Assembly: GCA_040905185.1 (NCBI GenBank)
Contig: JBBDRZ010000007.1
Span: 248,001 to 312,000, forward strand
Direction: 5' to 3'
Length of the DNA: 64,000 bases
Source of the DNA: DASTEQ01 sp040905185
GTDB lineage: Bacteria > Chloroflexota > Limnocylindria > QHBO01
In this document: one piece after another, positions 50,483 through 59,644 of the stretch
Layout of the letters: every line of letters starts with the position of its first letter
How positions within the stretch are numbered: position 1 is the first letter of the stretch
Program-made: the position numbers and the translations under genes
Notes under the pieces: model-generated
Told to the model about the DNA's origin: nothing
Databases searched by the model: none
Seen by the model: the letters and a program-made list of their open reading frames with translations, nothing else

Positions 50483-53400
50483 GTGACCGCGACCGTCGCC
50501 TGTCCGTCCTGCGGAGCCGCAAACCTGCCCGGCTCGCGCTTCTGCTCGTCGTGCGCGACACCGTTCGAGGCATCCGCTCCCCAGGGTGAGACCCGGAAGA
50601 CGGTCACGATCCTGTACTGCGACGCCATCTCCTCTACCGCGCTCGGGGAGCGGATCGACCCCGAATCCCTGCGCTCGCTCATGACCCGCTACTTCGACGT
50701 CATGCGCGAGGTGATCGAGTTCCATGGGGGCGTGGTCGAGAAGTTCATCGGCGACGCCGTGATGGCCGTGTTCGGGGTGCCGACGGTCCACGAGGATGAC
50801 GCGCTGCGGGCTTGTCGGGCGGCGGTGGAGATCCGCGATCGGCTGGCGGGCCTGGATGCCGGGATCCACGCTGAGCGGGGCGCGACCGTGGAGTGGCGGA
50901 TGGGGATCAACACCGGGGAGGTGGTGGCGGGCGACGGAAGCGCCGCGCAGCGGATCGTGACCGGGGATGCGGTGAACGTCGCCGCCCGCATGGAGGGAGC
51001 GGCCGCGCCGGGCGAGATCCTGATGGGCGCCGACACGTACGCCATGGTCCGCGCGGCCGTATCGGCCGAGGCGGTCGAGCCACTTTCCTTGAAGGGCAAG
51101 GCCGAGCCGGTTCCTGCGTGGCGGCTGACCGGGGTCCTGGACACGACCGGCCGGCACGCGCGCCCGCTCGAGGCCCCGCTGGTTGGGCGCCACCGGCCTT
51201 TGCGCCTCCTGGACGAGGCGTTCCGCGAGGCCGTCGAGGAGCGGATTTGCCATCTGTTTACGATCCTGGGGGTCGCCGGCGTCGGAAAGTCGCGGCTGGT
51301 GGATGAGTTCATCGGCACCGTCGGCGATCAGGCCCAGGTGGCGACCGGCCGGTGCCTGGCATACGGTCACGGGATCACCTACTGGCCCGTGGCCGAGGCC
51401 ATCCGGGACGGCGCGGGCATCCGGGAGACGAACTCAGCCGAGGTCTCGCGTGAACGGCTGAGCTCCGTGCTGGCCGAGGAACCCGAGGCCGAACGAATCG
51501 TCGAGATCGTGGCGGGCATCCTTGGGTTGGAGGCGGAAAGCCCGGCGCCCGAGCAGATCTTCTGGGCCATTCGGAAGACGTTCGAGCGCCTCGCCCGTCA
51601 ACGTCCGTTGGTGCTCGTCTTCGACGACTGCCAGTGGGGCGAGCCGACGTTCCTGGACCTGGTGGAGCATATCGCCGACTGGACGCGTGATGCCCCGATC
51701 CTGCTCATCGCCGTGGCCAGATCCGAGCTGATCGAGAAGCGCCCCGCGTGGGGTGGGGGCAAGCGCTGGTCGACAACGGTTCAGCTCGAGCCACTTTCCG
51801 AGGGTGAGAGCGACGAGCTGCTGACGAGCCTGCTCGGGCAGGCCGAGCTGCCCGCGGAGGTGCGAAGTCGGGTGAGCAGTGCCGCCGAGGGGAACCCCCT
51901 GTTCGTGGAGGAACTTCTCGCAAAGCTCATCGACGACGGTTTCCTGACCAAGGGGAATGGCAGCTGGCTCACGGCGCGCGACCTTCGCGAGCTGGCGATC
52001 CCCGTGACCATACAGGCGCTGTTGTCCGCCCGGTTGGATGGGTTGGGCAGCGAAGAGCGGACGGTTATCGAGCGCGCGTCGGTCGAGGGCAACACGTTCC
52101 ATCGGGGGGCGGTCATCGAACTGGCGCCTGAGCCGATCAAGCTCCGGGTGAGCGAGCGGCTGACGGCACTCCTCCGCATGGAGCTCGTTCGACCCGATCA
52201 GGCCTCCTTCGCCGGCGAGGAGGCGTATCGGTTCCGGCATTTGCTCATCCGCGACGCGGCGTATCAGGCGCTTGCGAAGCAGACTCGGTCCGAGCTCCAC
52301 GAGCGCTTCGCGGACTGGCTGGAGCGGATCGCCGCCGACCGCGTGGCCGAGTACGGGGAAATCGTGGCCTATCACCTCGAGCAGGCCTACCGCTACCGGG
52401 CCGAGCTTGGGCCTCCCGATGCCCGCGCGCGCGACCTGGCCACCCGGGCCAGCGGGCTACTGGCCGATGCGGGACGGAGGGCCGACCTCCGCGCAGACGC
52501 CGCCGCCGCCGCAGACCTGCTGGGTCGGGCGGTTGACCTGATGCCACCGGACGATCCCGAGCGCGGCGTCCTCATGGTCCTGCTCGCCCGACGTCTGCCG
52601 ACGGTTGGCGAGGCCGCCCGCGCTGACCGGCTGCTCGTGGAGGTCGTGGCCGAAGCGGCGCGGACAGGGGACGAGCGCGCGGGAGCATGGGCCGAGCTCG
52701 CGCTGGTCGAGCTGCGCAGCTCCGCCCACGCGACGATGGTGTTGTCGGAATCGATGCACGAAGCCGAACGCTTGCGGGACATCCTCGCCCGTCTGGGCGA
52801 TCAGGTTGGGGCCAGCCTGGCCGAACTCGTCGCCGCGTGGGCTCTGTTCAGCATGGGCAGGGCGGGCGAAGCGGCCTCGCGAGCTCGCGTTGCTCTTGAT
52901 CGGCCGGAGAGCGTTGGGCCGTGGCTTCGGGAGGCGCGCATTCAGATTGGAGCCGCCGCCGTGTTTGGGCCCACGCCGTGTGATGAGGCAATTCGGATGA
53001 TCGAAGACCTGGTCAGCCATGCCTACAGCCCAGGCGCAGATCTGGGGATCGGTCGGATGTTGACCCTCCAGGGCGCCTTCGATGATGCGCACGAGCGGAT
53101 CACCAGAGCAGCGCACGACCTCGAGGAGCTGGGTGATCGCTTCTTGCTCACGGAGACGGACGCGGCGCTGGCCCACAACGCCCTCCTTGCGGGAGACGCC
53201 AAATCCGCGGTCCGCCTGTACCGCGAGTCGTACGACCGGAAGATCGGCCTGGGGGATCGCGGGTATGCCTCCACCACCGCCGTCGGGCTGTCGACGGCGC
53301 TCCTGGAGGATGGCGATCTTGACCAGGCGTGGCGTTTTGCCACGGTCGCGCGCGAAACGTCCGCGAGCGATGACATCTTGTCGCAAGCGGGCGGGCGCGC

Positions 53401-53665
53401 CGTGCAGGCGCGCGTTCTATCTGCCCGTGGGCAGCACCCGGAGGCAGAGAACGTGGCCCGCGAGGCCGCCGGCGTCATGGGCCCGACGGATTACCTCCTC
53501 TCGCATGGCGATGTGCTCGTCCATCTGTCCCAAGTTCTTCGCGCGGCCGGAAAGCGTGACGAGGCTCTGCAAAACGCGCGCCTGGCACTTGTCCTGTACG
53601 AGCAAAAGGGCGCAACGTTGCCCGCGGATCAGACCCGCCGCCTGATTGAGGCATGGAGCGCCTGA
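50483..53665 (+). CDS. zinc ribbon-class III cyclase-AAA ATPase-TPR signalling protein
   Basis: A 1060-aa cytosolic protein. Residues 7-24 hold two CxxC pairs (zinc ribbon). A class III cyclase domain spans about 35-215, with both metal Asp, the Lys in VVEKFIGDA, and Asn/Arg in VNVAARM, so all key residues are present. A STAND-type ATPase follows, with Walker A in GVAGVGKSRL (about 262) and Walker B in LVLVFDD (about 375). From about 640 on, helical repeats look TPR-like. It probably senses a signal through the repeats and makes cAMP or cGMP. The GTG at 50483 is the first start after gltX. The next gene is its paralog, joined by TGATG. Confidence 0.9.
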   Translation: MTATVACPSCGAANLPGSRFCSSCATPFEASAPQGETRKTVTILYCDAISSTALGERIDPESLRSLMTRYFDVMREVIEFHGGVVEKFIGDAVMAVFGVPTVHEDDALRACRAAVEIRDRLAGLDAGIHAERGATVEWRMGINTGEVVAGDGSAAQRIVTGDAVNVAARMEGAAAPGEILMGADTYAMVRAAVSAEAVEPLSLKGKAEPVPAWRLTGVLDTTGRHARPLEAPLVGRHRPLRLLDEAFREAVEERICHLFTILGVAGVGKSRLVDEFIGTVGDQAQVATGRCLAYGHGITYWPVAEAIRDGAGIRETNSAEVSRERLSSVLAEEPEAERIVEIVAGILGLEAESPAPEQIFWAIRKTFERLARQRPLVLVFDDCQWGEPTFLDLVEHIADWTRDAPILLIAVARSELIEKRPAWGGGKRWSTTVQLEPLSEGESDELLTSLLGQAELPAEVRSRVSSAAEGNPLFVEELLAKLIDDGFLTKGNGSWLTARDLRELAIPVTIQALLSARLDGLGSEERTVIERASVEGNTFHRGAVIELAPEPIKLRVSERLTALLRMELVRPDQASFAGEEAYRFRHLLIRDAAYQALAKQTRSELHERFADWLERIAADRVAEYGEIVAYHLEQAYRYRAELGPPDARARDLATRASGLLADAGRRADLRADAAAAADLLGRAVDLMPPDDPERGVLMVLLARRLPTVGEAARADRLLVEVVAEAARTGDERAGAWAELALVELRSSAHATMVLSESMHEAERLRDILARLGDQVGASLAELVAAWALFSMGRAGEAASRARVALDRPESVGPWLREARIQIGAAAVFGPTPCDEAIRMIEDLVSHAYSPGADLGIGRMLTLQGAFDDAHERITRAAHDLEELGDRFLLTETDAALAHNALLAGDAKSAVRLYRESYDRKIGLGDRGYASTTAVGLSTALLEDGDLDQAWRFATVARETSASDDILSQAGGRAVQARVLSARGQHPEAENVAREAAGVMGPTDYLLSHGDVLVHLSQVLRAAGKRDEALQNARLALVLYEQKGATLPADQTRRLIEAWSA

Positions 53666-56600
53666 TGACCGATCTTGGCCGCGTCTGCGCCAACTGCGGG
53701 ACGGAGAACCCGGCGGAGGCGCGGTTCTGCTTTTCGTGCGGGGCGGCGCTCGAGATGGCGGCAGCTCCGTCCGCCGAGACGCGCAAGACGGTGACGGTCC
53801 TGTTCTGCGACTTGGTTGGATCCACGGCGATGGGCGAGCAGATTGATCCGGAGACGCTGCGGAATCTCCTGAGCCGGTCTTTCGACCGGGTCAGCGCCAT
53901 CGTCGAGAGCCACGGCGGCGTGGTCGAGAAGTTCATCGGGGATGCGGCTATGGCCGTGTTCGGCATCCCACGGGTGCACGAGGACGACGCTCTTCGAGCG
54001 GTGCGGGCCGCAGCCGAGATCCGCGATGCGCTGCAGGCGGTGGGCGGCGCAGGCGGCGGAGCCACGGTAGCGTGGCGCACAGGGATCGCCACGGGCGAGG
54101 TGGTGGCCGGCGATGCTGCGGCTGGCTCCCGACTCGTGACTGGTGACGCTGTCAACGTCGCTGCCCGCCTCCAGCAGGCCGCTCAACCCGGCGAGATTCT
54201 GATAACGGCCGAGACACACCAGCTCGTCCGGGATGCAGTGCAGGTCGAGGCCCTGGGAGAGGTGACTGTCAAAGGTCGCCAGGCACGCATCGAGGCATTC
54301 CGGCTGATCGACGTGGATAGATCAGCCGCCGGGCACGAGCGACGGCTTGACTCACCGATGGTGGGTCGCGAACGGCCTCGCCGCCTCCTCGACGAAGCGT
54401 TCGCCGAGGCGCGCGATGAGCGGCTCTGCCACCTGTTCACCATCCTCGGGTCGGCCGGCGTGGGCAAGACGCGGCTGGTCAACGAGTTCGTCACCTCTCT
54501 GGGCGACAGCGCTCGGGTCGTGCACGGCCGATGTTTGTCGTACGGCGAGGGAATCACCTACTGGCCGATCTCCGAGATCGTGCGCGGGGCGACCGGCATC
54601 GGTCAGGCACCCGGAGCGGACATGTCCGCCGACCTGGCCCGTATTGTGGATGTCCTGGGCGAGCACGACGACCGCGACCGGATTGCGGAGAGGGTTGGCG
54701 AAGCCATCGGGCTGATCCGCGGCCAACCCGTGCCCGACGAGACTCCGTGGGCGATTCGCTCGTTTATCGAGGCGCTGGCCGCTGATCGGCCGCTGGTGGT
54801 CGTGCTGGAGGACCTCCAGTGGGCGCAGCCGCTGCTCCTCGACCTCGTGGAGCACGTCGCCGACTGGTCCCGAGATGCCCCAATCCTCCTCATCGTCCTA
54901 GCTCGCCAAGAGCTGCTTGAGGTGCGCCCTGCGTGGGGTGGCGGCAAGCGCTCGGCCACCATCATCTCCCTCGAGCCGCTAAACGCCGAGGAGACCGCGC
55001 AGCTCATCGACAACCTGCTTGGCCAGGCTCAGCTGCCGGAGACGATCTTCGACCGGATCCGATCCGCGGCCGAGGGGAATCCACTGTTCGTCGAGGAGCT
55101 GCTGGAGATGCTCATCGACGAGGGGGCGCTGGCCCGCACCAACGGCGACTGGATGGCCAGCCGGGACCTCGCCAGCCTGGCCGTTCCGCCCACGATTCAG
55201 GCCCTCCTGTCGGCCCGCCTCGACGGCCTGGCTGGGACCGACCGGGCGGTCCTGGAGCGAGGTGCGGTGGAGGGGACCGTTTTCCACCGCGATGCGGTGG
55301 CCGCTCTGGCCCCAGAGGCAATGCGCGAAGCGGTGGGTCCGAGCCTCCTCACACTGACCCGCCGCGAATTCGTGGCCCCCGACCGTGCCGAGCTTGCCGG
55401 CCGCGAGGCGTTCAGGTTCCGCCACCAGCTCATTCGCGACGCCGCGTATCAAGCCATAGCCAAGCAGAGCCGGGCGGAGCTCCACGAACGCTTCGCGGCA
55501 TGGCTGGAAGCCGCCCTTGGGGATCGCATCGACGAATACAGGCCAATTCTCGGCTACCACCTCGAGCAGGCGGCGCGTTACCGGCGCGAGCTTTCTCCGG
55601 ACGACCCTCGTTTGGCAGACCTCGCCAATCGGGCGGCCCACCATCTCGGTGAGGCTGGCGCGGCGGCGCTTGACCGCGGCGATGCCACGGCCGCGTCCAA
55701 CCTCCTTCAGCGTGCGGTCACACTGGTCGATGCCGATTCGCCCTCGGCGCTGCCCTGGCGCCTGCTGGCGGGTGAGGCGATGGTCACGGGAGCCACCGTA
55801 GAGGAGGCGGACGCGTTTCTCGAGACGACGCGGGCAATCGCGGAGAACGTCGGCGATCGGCGATCCGCAGCCACATCCGAGGCGCTCCGCCTGCACGCTC
55901 GCGTCTCGTTGGGGACGGAACCGGTTCGGGCATTGGAGGCCGATGCCGAGCGGCTGCGCCATGAGCTCCACGCCGTGGGTGACCAGGCGGGTGCCGAGCG
56001 CGCCACCGCCGAGTTGGCAAAGCTCCGTTTCTTCGGTGGGCACGCCGCAAGCGGGCTGGAGCTTGCGCAGGAGTTGCTGGCAACGGTTTCCCCACACAGC
56101 AGGATCCGCGACGAGCTTCTGGGCTGGATTGCTGCGATCGCCTATTGGGGTCCGATGCCGGTACCGGAAGCGCTCGAGCTCGTGAATGAGCTGGCTCCTC
56201 AAGTTCGAGTGTCGCAGTGGGCCGCGAACCGCATCGCGCGAGTGCGCGGCGCGCTGCTCGCCGAGCAGGGGCGGTTCGACGAGGCTCGTTCCGAGTTGGA
56301 GGCCGCGAAGCGCGTCAGCGAAGAGCTGGGGGCCGGCTACGTCATCTCGGCACTCCAGGGTCACTTCATGGGTCCGGTCGAGCTGCTCGCTGGTAACGCG
56401 GCGCGTGCCGTGGAGCTCGAGCTCGTCGCATTTGAGTGGATGACCGAGCGTGGGTTCATGGGTTTCGCCAACACCGTGGCCGCGCATCTCGGGCGCGCGA
56501 TGCTCGCGATGGACCGCGACGAAGAAGCCGAGCATTGGGCGACGGTTGCTCGAGAGCGTGGCGCCGAGGATGACCCAGCCGCGAAGGGACCGGCCCTCGG

Positions 56601-56883
56601 GATTGCGGCCCGCGTCCTCGCGCGACGCGGGGCATTCGAGGACGCAGAGCGGCTGGGACGAGAGGCTGTCGCATCCTTCGACGGGACGGACTACATCGAC
56701 CAGATGGCCACCGCCCACGTAGATCTCGCCGATGTGCTGCAACTCGCCGGCCGGGATGACGAGGCATCCGACGAGCTGCGGGTCGCCCTCGAGCTGTACG
56801 AGCGCAAGGGCCACCTGGTGGGCGTTGGTCAGATGCGCGCGAAACTCGAAGAGCTGAGGGCGAAGGCAGAACCGCTGGCCTAG
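53665..56883 (+). CDS. zinc ribbon-class III cyclase-AAA ATPase-TPR signalling protein (paralog)
   Basis: A 1072-aa tandem paralog of the preceding protein, with the same domain order. The zinc ribbon has Cys at 8, 11, 22 and 25. The cyclase domain has FCDLVGST, GGVVEKFIGDA and GDAVNVAARL, all catalytic residues present. Walker A is GSAGVGKTRL, Walker B LVVVLED. A long helical TPR-like region follows. The start codon overlaps the stop of its neighbour; an ATG at 53653 is also possible. The two differ most in the C-terminal repeats, so they probably respond to different inputs. The stop interlocks with the alcohol dehydrogenase gene. Confidence 0.9.
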   Translation: MTDLGRVCANCGTENPAEARFCFSCGAALEMAAAPSAETRKTVTVLFCDLVGSTAMGEQIDPETLRNLLSRSFDRVSAIVESHGGVVEKFIGDAAMAVFGIPRVHEDDALRAVRAAAEIRDALQAVGGAGGGATVAWRTGIATGEVVAGDAAAGSRLVTGDAVNVAARLQQAAQPGEILITAETHQLVRDAVQVEALGEVTVKGRQARIEAFRLIDVDRSAAGHERRLDSPMVGRERPRRLLDEAFAEARDERLCHLFTILGSAGVGKTRLVNEFVTSLGDSARVVHGRCLSYGEGITYWPISEIVRGATGIGQAPGADMSADLARIVDVLGEHDDRDRIAERVGEAIGLIRGQPVPDETPWAIRSFIEALAADRPLVVVLEDLQWAQPLLLDLVEHVADWSRDAPILLIVLARQELLEVRPAWGGGKRSATIISLEPLNAEETAQLIDNLLGQAQLPETIFDRIRSAAEGNPLFVEELLEMLIDEGALARTNGDWMASRDLASLAVPPTIQALLSARLDGLAGTDRAVLERGAVEGTVFHRDAVAALAPEAMREAVGPSLLTLTRREFVAPDRAELAGREAFRFRHQLIRDAAYQAIAKQSRAELHERFAAWLEAALGDRIDEYRPILGYHLEQAARYRRELSPDDPRLADLANRAAHHLGEAGAAALDRGDATAASNLLQRAVTLVDADSPSALPWRLLAGEAMVTGATVEEADAFLETTRAIAENVGDRRSAATSEALRLHARVSLGTEPVRALEADAERLRHELHAVGDQAGAERATAELAKLRFFGGHAASGLELAQELLATVSPHSRIRDELLGWIAAIAYWGPMPVPEALELVNELAPQVRVSQWAANRIARVRGALLAEQGRFDEARSELEAAKRVSEELGAGYVISALQGHFMGPVELLAGNAARAVELELVAFEWMTERGFMGFANTVAAHLGRAMLAMDRDEEAEHWATVARERGAEDDPAAKGPALGIAARVLARRGAFEDAERLGREAVASFDGTDYIDQMATAHVDLADVLQLAGRDDEASDELRVALELYERKGHLVGVGQMRAKLEELRAKAEPLA

Positions 56884-57902
56884 GGGACCAGCACCAGCCT
56901 TCCGGGGACCTGGCCGGCGGCCAGCCGGTCGTGGGCGGCGGCCGCCTCACGGAGCGGCATGAGGTCCACGGACCAGCGGAGGCGGCCACGGCGCGCGAGC
57001 TGCACTACGTCGCGCAGGTCGTCCGGTGAGCCCCAGGCCGTGGTGGTGAGCGATGCCTCCACGGGGAGCGCCGCGAAGGAGAAGGTCATCTTGCCGCCCG
57101 CCTCGCCGACCAGCGACACGAGCCCGCCCGGCGCCACGAACCGAACCGCGAGAGCCAGGGTTTCATCGGATCCTACAAAGTCGAACACCACGTCCGCCGG
57201 CCCGCCCATCCCCGCGAACACGAGCTCCTCATCGCCGGCCAGGAACCCCACGTCCGCGCCCAGACGGGACGCGATCTGGATCTTGTCGGGATCGATCTCC
57301 CGCACGCCGACCACCACCTCCGGCAGCCTCCGCAGGAACTGGAGGGCAAATTGGCCCAGCCCGCCCAGGCCGATGAGGAGCGCCCGCGACCCCTCGGCCA
57401 GCCACGGGATGGCGCGCCGCACCGCGCGGAACGAGGTCACGCCTGCGTCCGCCAGCGGGGCGGCCTCGACAGGGTCCAGCTGGCCCAGTGCAACCAGGTG
57501 GCGAGGATGCGGGACCAGGAGGTACTCGGCGTACCCGCCGTCCACCTGGAACCCCGGGGAGCGGCCATTCGCGCATCGCTGCTCCTCGCCCCGTCGGCAT
57601 TCCCGACACTCCCCGCAGCCCCAGCCGCCGAACACGGCCACCGCGTCGCCCTCGCGGACCTTGACCCGTCGCAGCAATGGAGCCGCTCCCGGCCCAACGG
57701 CCGCCAACGAGCCGGCTACCTCGTGGCCCAGCGTGATCGGCCGTTCGACCTCGATCAGATCGGTCCGGGCGATGTGCAGGTCGGTGTGGCAAACCCCGGC
57801 CCCGGCCACCCGGACCAGCACCTCGGTGCCGTGCGGAACGGGGACGGGCAGCTCCTCGAGTCGCAGTGGCTCGCCGGCGGCGTGCGTCCGGACGGCCAGC
57901 AT
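56880..57902 (-). CDS. zinc-dependent alcohol dehydrogenase (MDR family)
   Basis: A 340-aa medium-chain dehydrogenase/reductase. It has the catalytic zinc site GVCHTDLH (Cys) and GHEVAG (His-Glu), the structural zinc Cys cluster in GCGECRECRRGEEQRC, and the nucleotide-binding GLGGLGQFALQ. The substrate is probably a primary or secondary alcohol or aldehyde with NAD(P); it cannot be narrowed down. It is separated by only 4 nt from the downstream peroxiredoxin-like gene on the same strand. Confidence 0.9.
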   Translation of the reverse strand: MLAVRTHAAGEPLRLEELPVPVPHGTEVLVRVAGAGVCHTDLHIARTDLIEVERPITLGHEVAGSLAAVGPGAAPLLRRVKVREGDAVAVFGGWGCGECRECRRGEEQRCANGRSPGFQVDGGYAEYLLVPHPRHLVALGQLDPVEAAPLADAGVTSFRAVRRAIPWLAEGSRALLIGLGGLGQFALQFLRRLPEVVVGVREIDPDKIQIASRLGADVGFLAGDEELVFAGMGGPADVVFDFVGSDETLALAVRFVAPGGLVSLVGEAGGKMTFSFAALPVEASLTTTAWGSPDDLRDVVQLARRGRLRWSVDLMPLREAAAAHDRLAAGQVPGRLVLVP

Positions 57903-57906
57903 CGGT

Positions 57907-58413
57907 TCAGGCCGGGAGGGGCTCTCGGAAGGTCTCGAGGATGATCGCCGCCACCAGGCGCGGATCGGGCTTGTTAAAGACGCCCCGCACCAGCCCGGTC
58001 TCGTCGACGCCGATCAGCACCGCCTGCGTAACGTTCGTGTTGCCGCGTTTCTCGGCCAGCGGAACGCCCAGCGCCTGGGATGCGATCAACCGTTCGTCGC
58101 TGAGCAGCAGGAATGGCAGGTTCAGCTCCGTCGCGTAATCCTTCTGCTGACGCTCGTTGTCAGTCGTGATCCCGGTCAATGCGATCCCGGCCGCGTCCAG
58201 GCGCGGGATGGCGGCGGCCAGCTCGCGGGCCAGGACGTCCGCCTCGGTGCGCGCTGCTCCGCTGAGAGTCGGCCCGGCGAAGAACACGTGGGCCACCGGC
58301 GTCTTGCTCACCCACGAACGGAGGTTCAGGAGGTATCCGTCGGTGGCGCGCAGGCCGATGGACGGGATCGGGTCGCCCACCTGAACGCTCAGGCTGGCGG
58401 TGGTTCGGCTCAC
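57907..58413 (-). CDS. peroxiredoxin-like thioredoxin-fold protein lacking cysteine
   Basis: A 168-aa protein with the AhpC/TSA-type fold: VGDPIPSIGLRATDG, a strand-turn PVAHVFFAGPT, and GITTDN, LLSDERLIASQALGVP and QAVLIGVDETG. The loop that should hold the peroxidatic Cys (P-x3-T-x2-C) reads GPTLSGAARTEA, and the whole protein contains no Cys. It cannot act as a normal peroxiredoxin; a binding, chaperone or regulatory role is possible. The GTG start has a TACAAT hexamer 6 nt before it. Confidence 0.8.
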   Translation of the reverse strand: MSRTTASLSVQVGDPIPSIGLRATDGYLLNLRSWVSKTPVAHVFFAGPTLSGAARTEADVLARELAAAIPRLDAAGIALTGITTDNERQQKDYATELNLPFLLLSDERLIASQALGVPLAEKRGNTNVTQAVLIGVDETGLVRGVFNKPDPRLVAAIILETFREPLPA

Positions 58414-58419
58414 GGACCG

Positions 58420-58425
58420 ATTGTA
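58420..58425 (-). promoter_or_regulatory. -10-like TACAAT before the peroxiredoxin-like gene
   Basis: On the minus strand TACAAT ends 6 nt before the GTG at 58413, matching a leaderless promoter. Confidence 0.4.
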
Positions 58426-58468
58426 TCCGGGCCGGCAGGCGGCTCTGCGCCCGCCGGGTGGCCGGCCT

Positions 58469-58663
58469 TCAGGCTCGTACGTCCCTGAGGCCTGCCGCAG
58501 GTGCCTGCCGCAGCGATCCGGCCAGCCGACGAAGCGAGGCGAACAGCCCGTTCTCGCGCCCATCGCCGGCCGCTGGGCCGGATGCGTACCTCGCGCGCTG
58601 CGCCAGCTCAACCCGGCGCTCGGCTTCGAGCTCCCAGGCCGTCGCGGCCGTCATTCCGAACAT
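58469..58663 (-). CDS. possible small basic protein
   Basis: A 64-aa reading frame that starts MFGMTAATAWELEAERRVEL and continues Arg/Ala-rich to the end. It lies in the 314-bp gap between mutY and the peroxiredoxin-like gene, on the same strand. The helix-like, charged composition is unlike the frameshifted shadows nearby, so it may be real, but it has no clear ribosome-binding site and no known homologous family that I can name. The rest of this gap shows no feature that I recognise. Confidence 0.35.
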   Translation of the reverse strand: MFGMTAATAWELEAERRVELAQRARYASGPAAGDGRENGLFASLRRLAGSLRQAPAAGLRDVRA

Positions 58664-58727
58664 GTTGGTCAAGATATCTGAGATCCGCGATCGATCATGT
58701 CGCGGTGACGACAACCCTGCAGTCAAC

Positions 58728-59615
58728 CTAGCGCGGACCCAGGATGAGGTCTCCTCCAGACCGATGGAGAAGCCCGTCCCTCTCTAACCCCTTGGTAATT
58801 TCCCGGTAATTGGCGCCGTTCGCCCCGCCTTTCACGATCTGACTCGCCTTCCTCCCGCCTAACCGGTGCGCGGGCGCTGTGGCCAGCGCCCGAAGGAGCG
58901 CGCCGCGCGCCAGGCGCGTGTCCGCGGTCGCAGCCGATTGGCGGGGGACGGGGACGCGGCGCGGGTTCGAGCGGGACGGGCAGCCCCGGGACACGGGACA
59001 GATATCGCAGCGCGGCACGCGGGCGGTGCAGATCCGCGCGCCGAACTCCATCGTGGCGTGGGTCCACGTGCCCGATTCCTGCGGGTCGGATGAAGCGGCC
59101 GCTTCGGCCAGGCGGTCGGCGATGTCCTGGAGCGCCCTGCGATTGGCCGGGTCCGCAGCGAACCGGCGGACGATCCAGCGTCGGACGTTGGTGTCCACCG
59201 CCCCGACCGGCTGGCCGAAGGCGATGGATGCGACCGCGCGGGCTGAGTATGGGCCGATGCCCGGTAGCCGCTCCAGCCCTTCGACTGTGTCCGGCCACCC
59301 CTGAGCGGCGAGTGATCTGGCCGTGCGGTGCAGAAGCACCGCACGGCGGTTGTAGCCGAGGCCGCTCCAATCGGTCAGGACCTGCGCCTGCGGCGCATCG
59401 GCCATGGCCTCCGGCGACGGATATCGGTCCAGGAAGGCGTTGAAGCGTCCGGATATCCGCGCGGCCTGGGTCTGTTGGAGCATGACTTCGGCCACGAGGA
59501 CCGGCCACGGATCGCGGCTGCGCCGAAAGAGCAGGTCGCGGTGGTCGGCGACGTACCACGCCAGGATCCGTTGTCGAACGGCGCCGAGCGTGGCGGCGCG
59601 AGCGCGGGGAGGCAC
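58728..59615 (-). CDS. mutY: A/G-specific adenine glycosylase
   Basis: MutY removes adenine mispaired with 8-oxoguanine. The 295-aa protein has EVMLQQTQAARI, the helix-hairpin-helix LPGIGPYSARAVASIAFG with the catalytic Asp in GAVDTNVRR, and the [4Fe-4S] ligands C-x6-C-x2-C-x5-C in CTARVPRCDICPVSRGC. The usual C-terminal NUDIX-like recognition domain is missing or much reduced, leaving about 80 residues after the cluster. The GTG at 59615 is the start chosen; it is only 30 bp from the divergent aspartokinase-like gene. Confidence 0.93.
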   Translation of the reverse strand: MPPRARAATLGAVRQRILAWYVADHRDLLFRRSRDPWPVLVAEVMLQQTQAARISGRFNAFLDRYPSPEAMADAPQAQVLTDWSGLGYNRRAVLLHRTARSLAAQGWPDTVEGLERLPGIGPYSARAVASIAFGQPVGAVDTNVRRWIVRRFAADPANRRALQDIADRLAEAAASSDPQESGTWTHATMEFGARICTARVPRCDICPVSRGCPSRSNPRRVPVPRQSAATADTRLARGALLRALATAPAHRLGGRKASQIVKGGANGANYREITKGLERDGLLHRSGGDLILGPR

Positions 59616-59631
59616 CCGGCGAGGGTAACGC

Positions 59632-59637
59632 TACAGT
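59632..59637 (+). promoter_or_regulatory. -10-like TACAGT before the aspartokinase-like gene
   Basis: TACAGT ends 7 nt before the ATG at 59645, the spacing of a leaderless promoter. No clear -35 element is seen. Confidence 0.4.
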
Positions 59638-59644
59638 CACCTTC

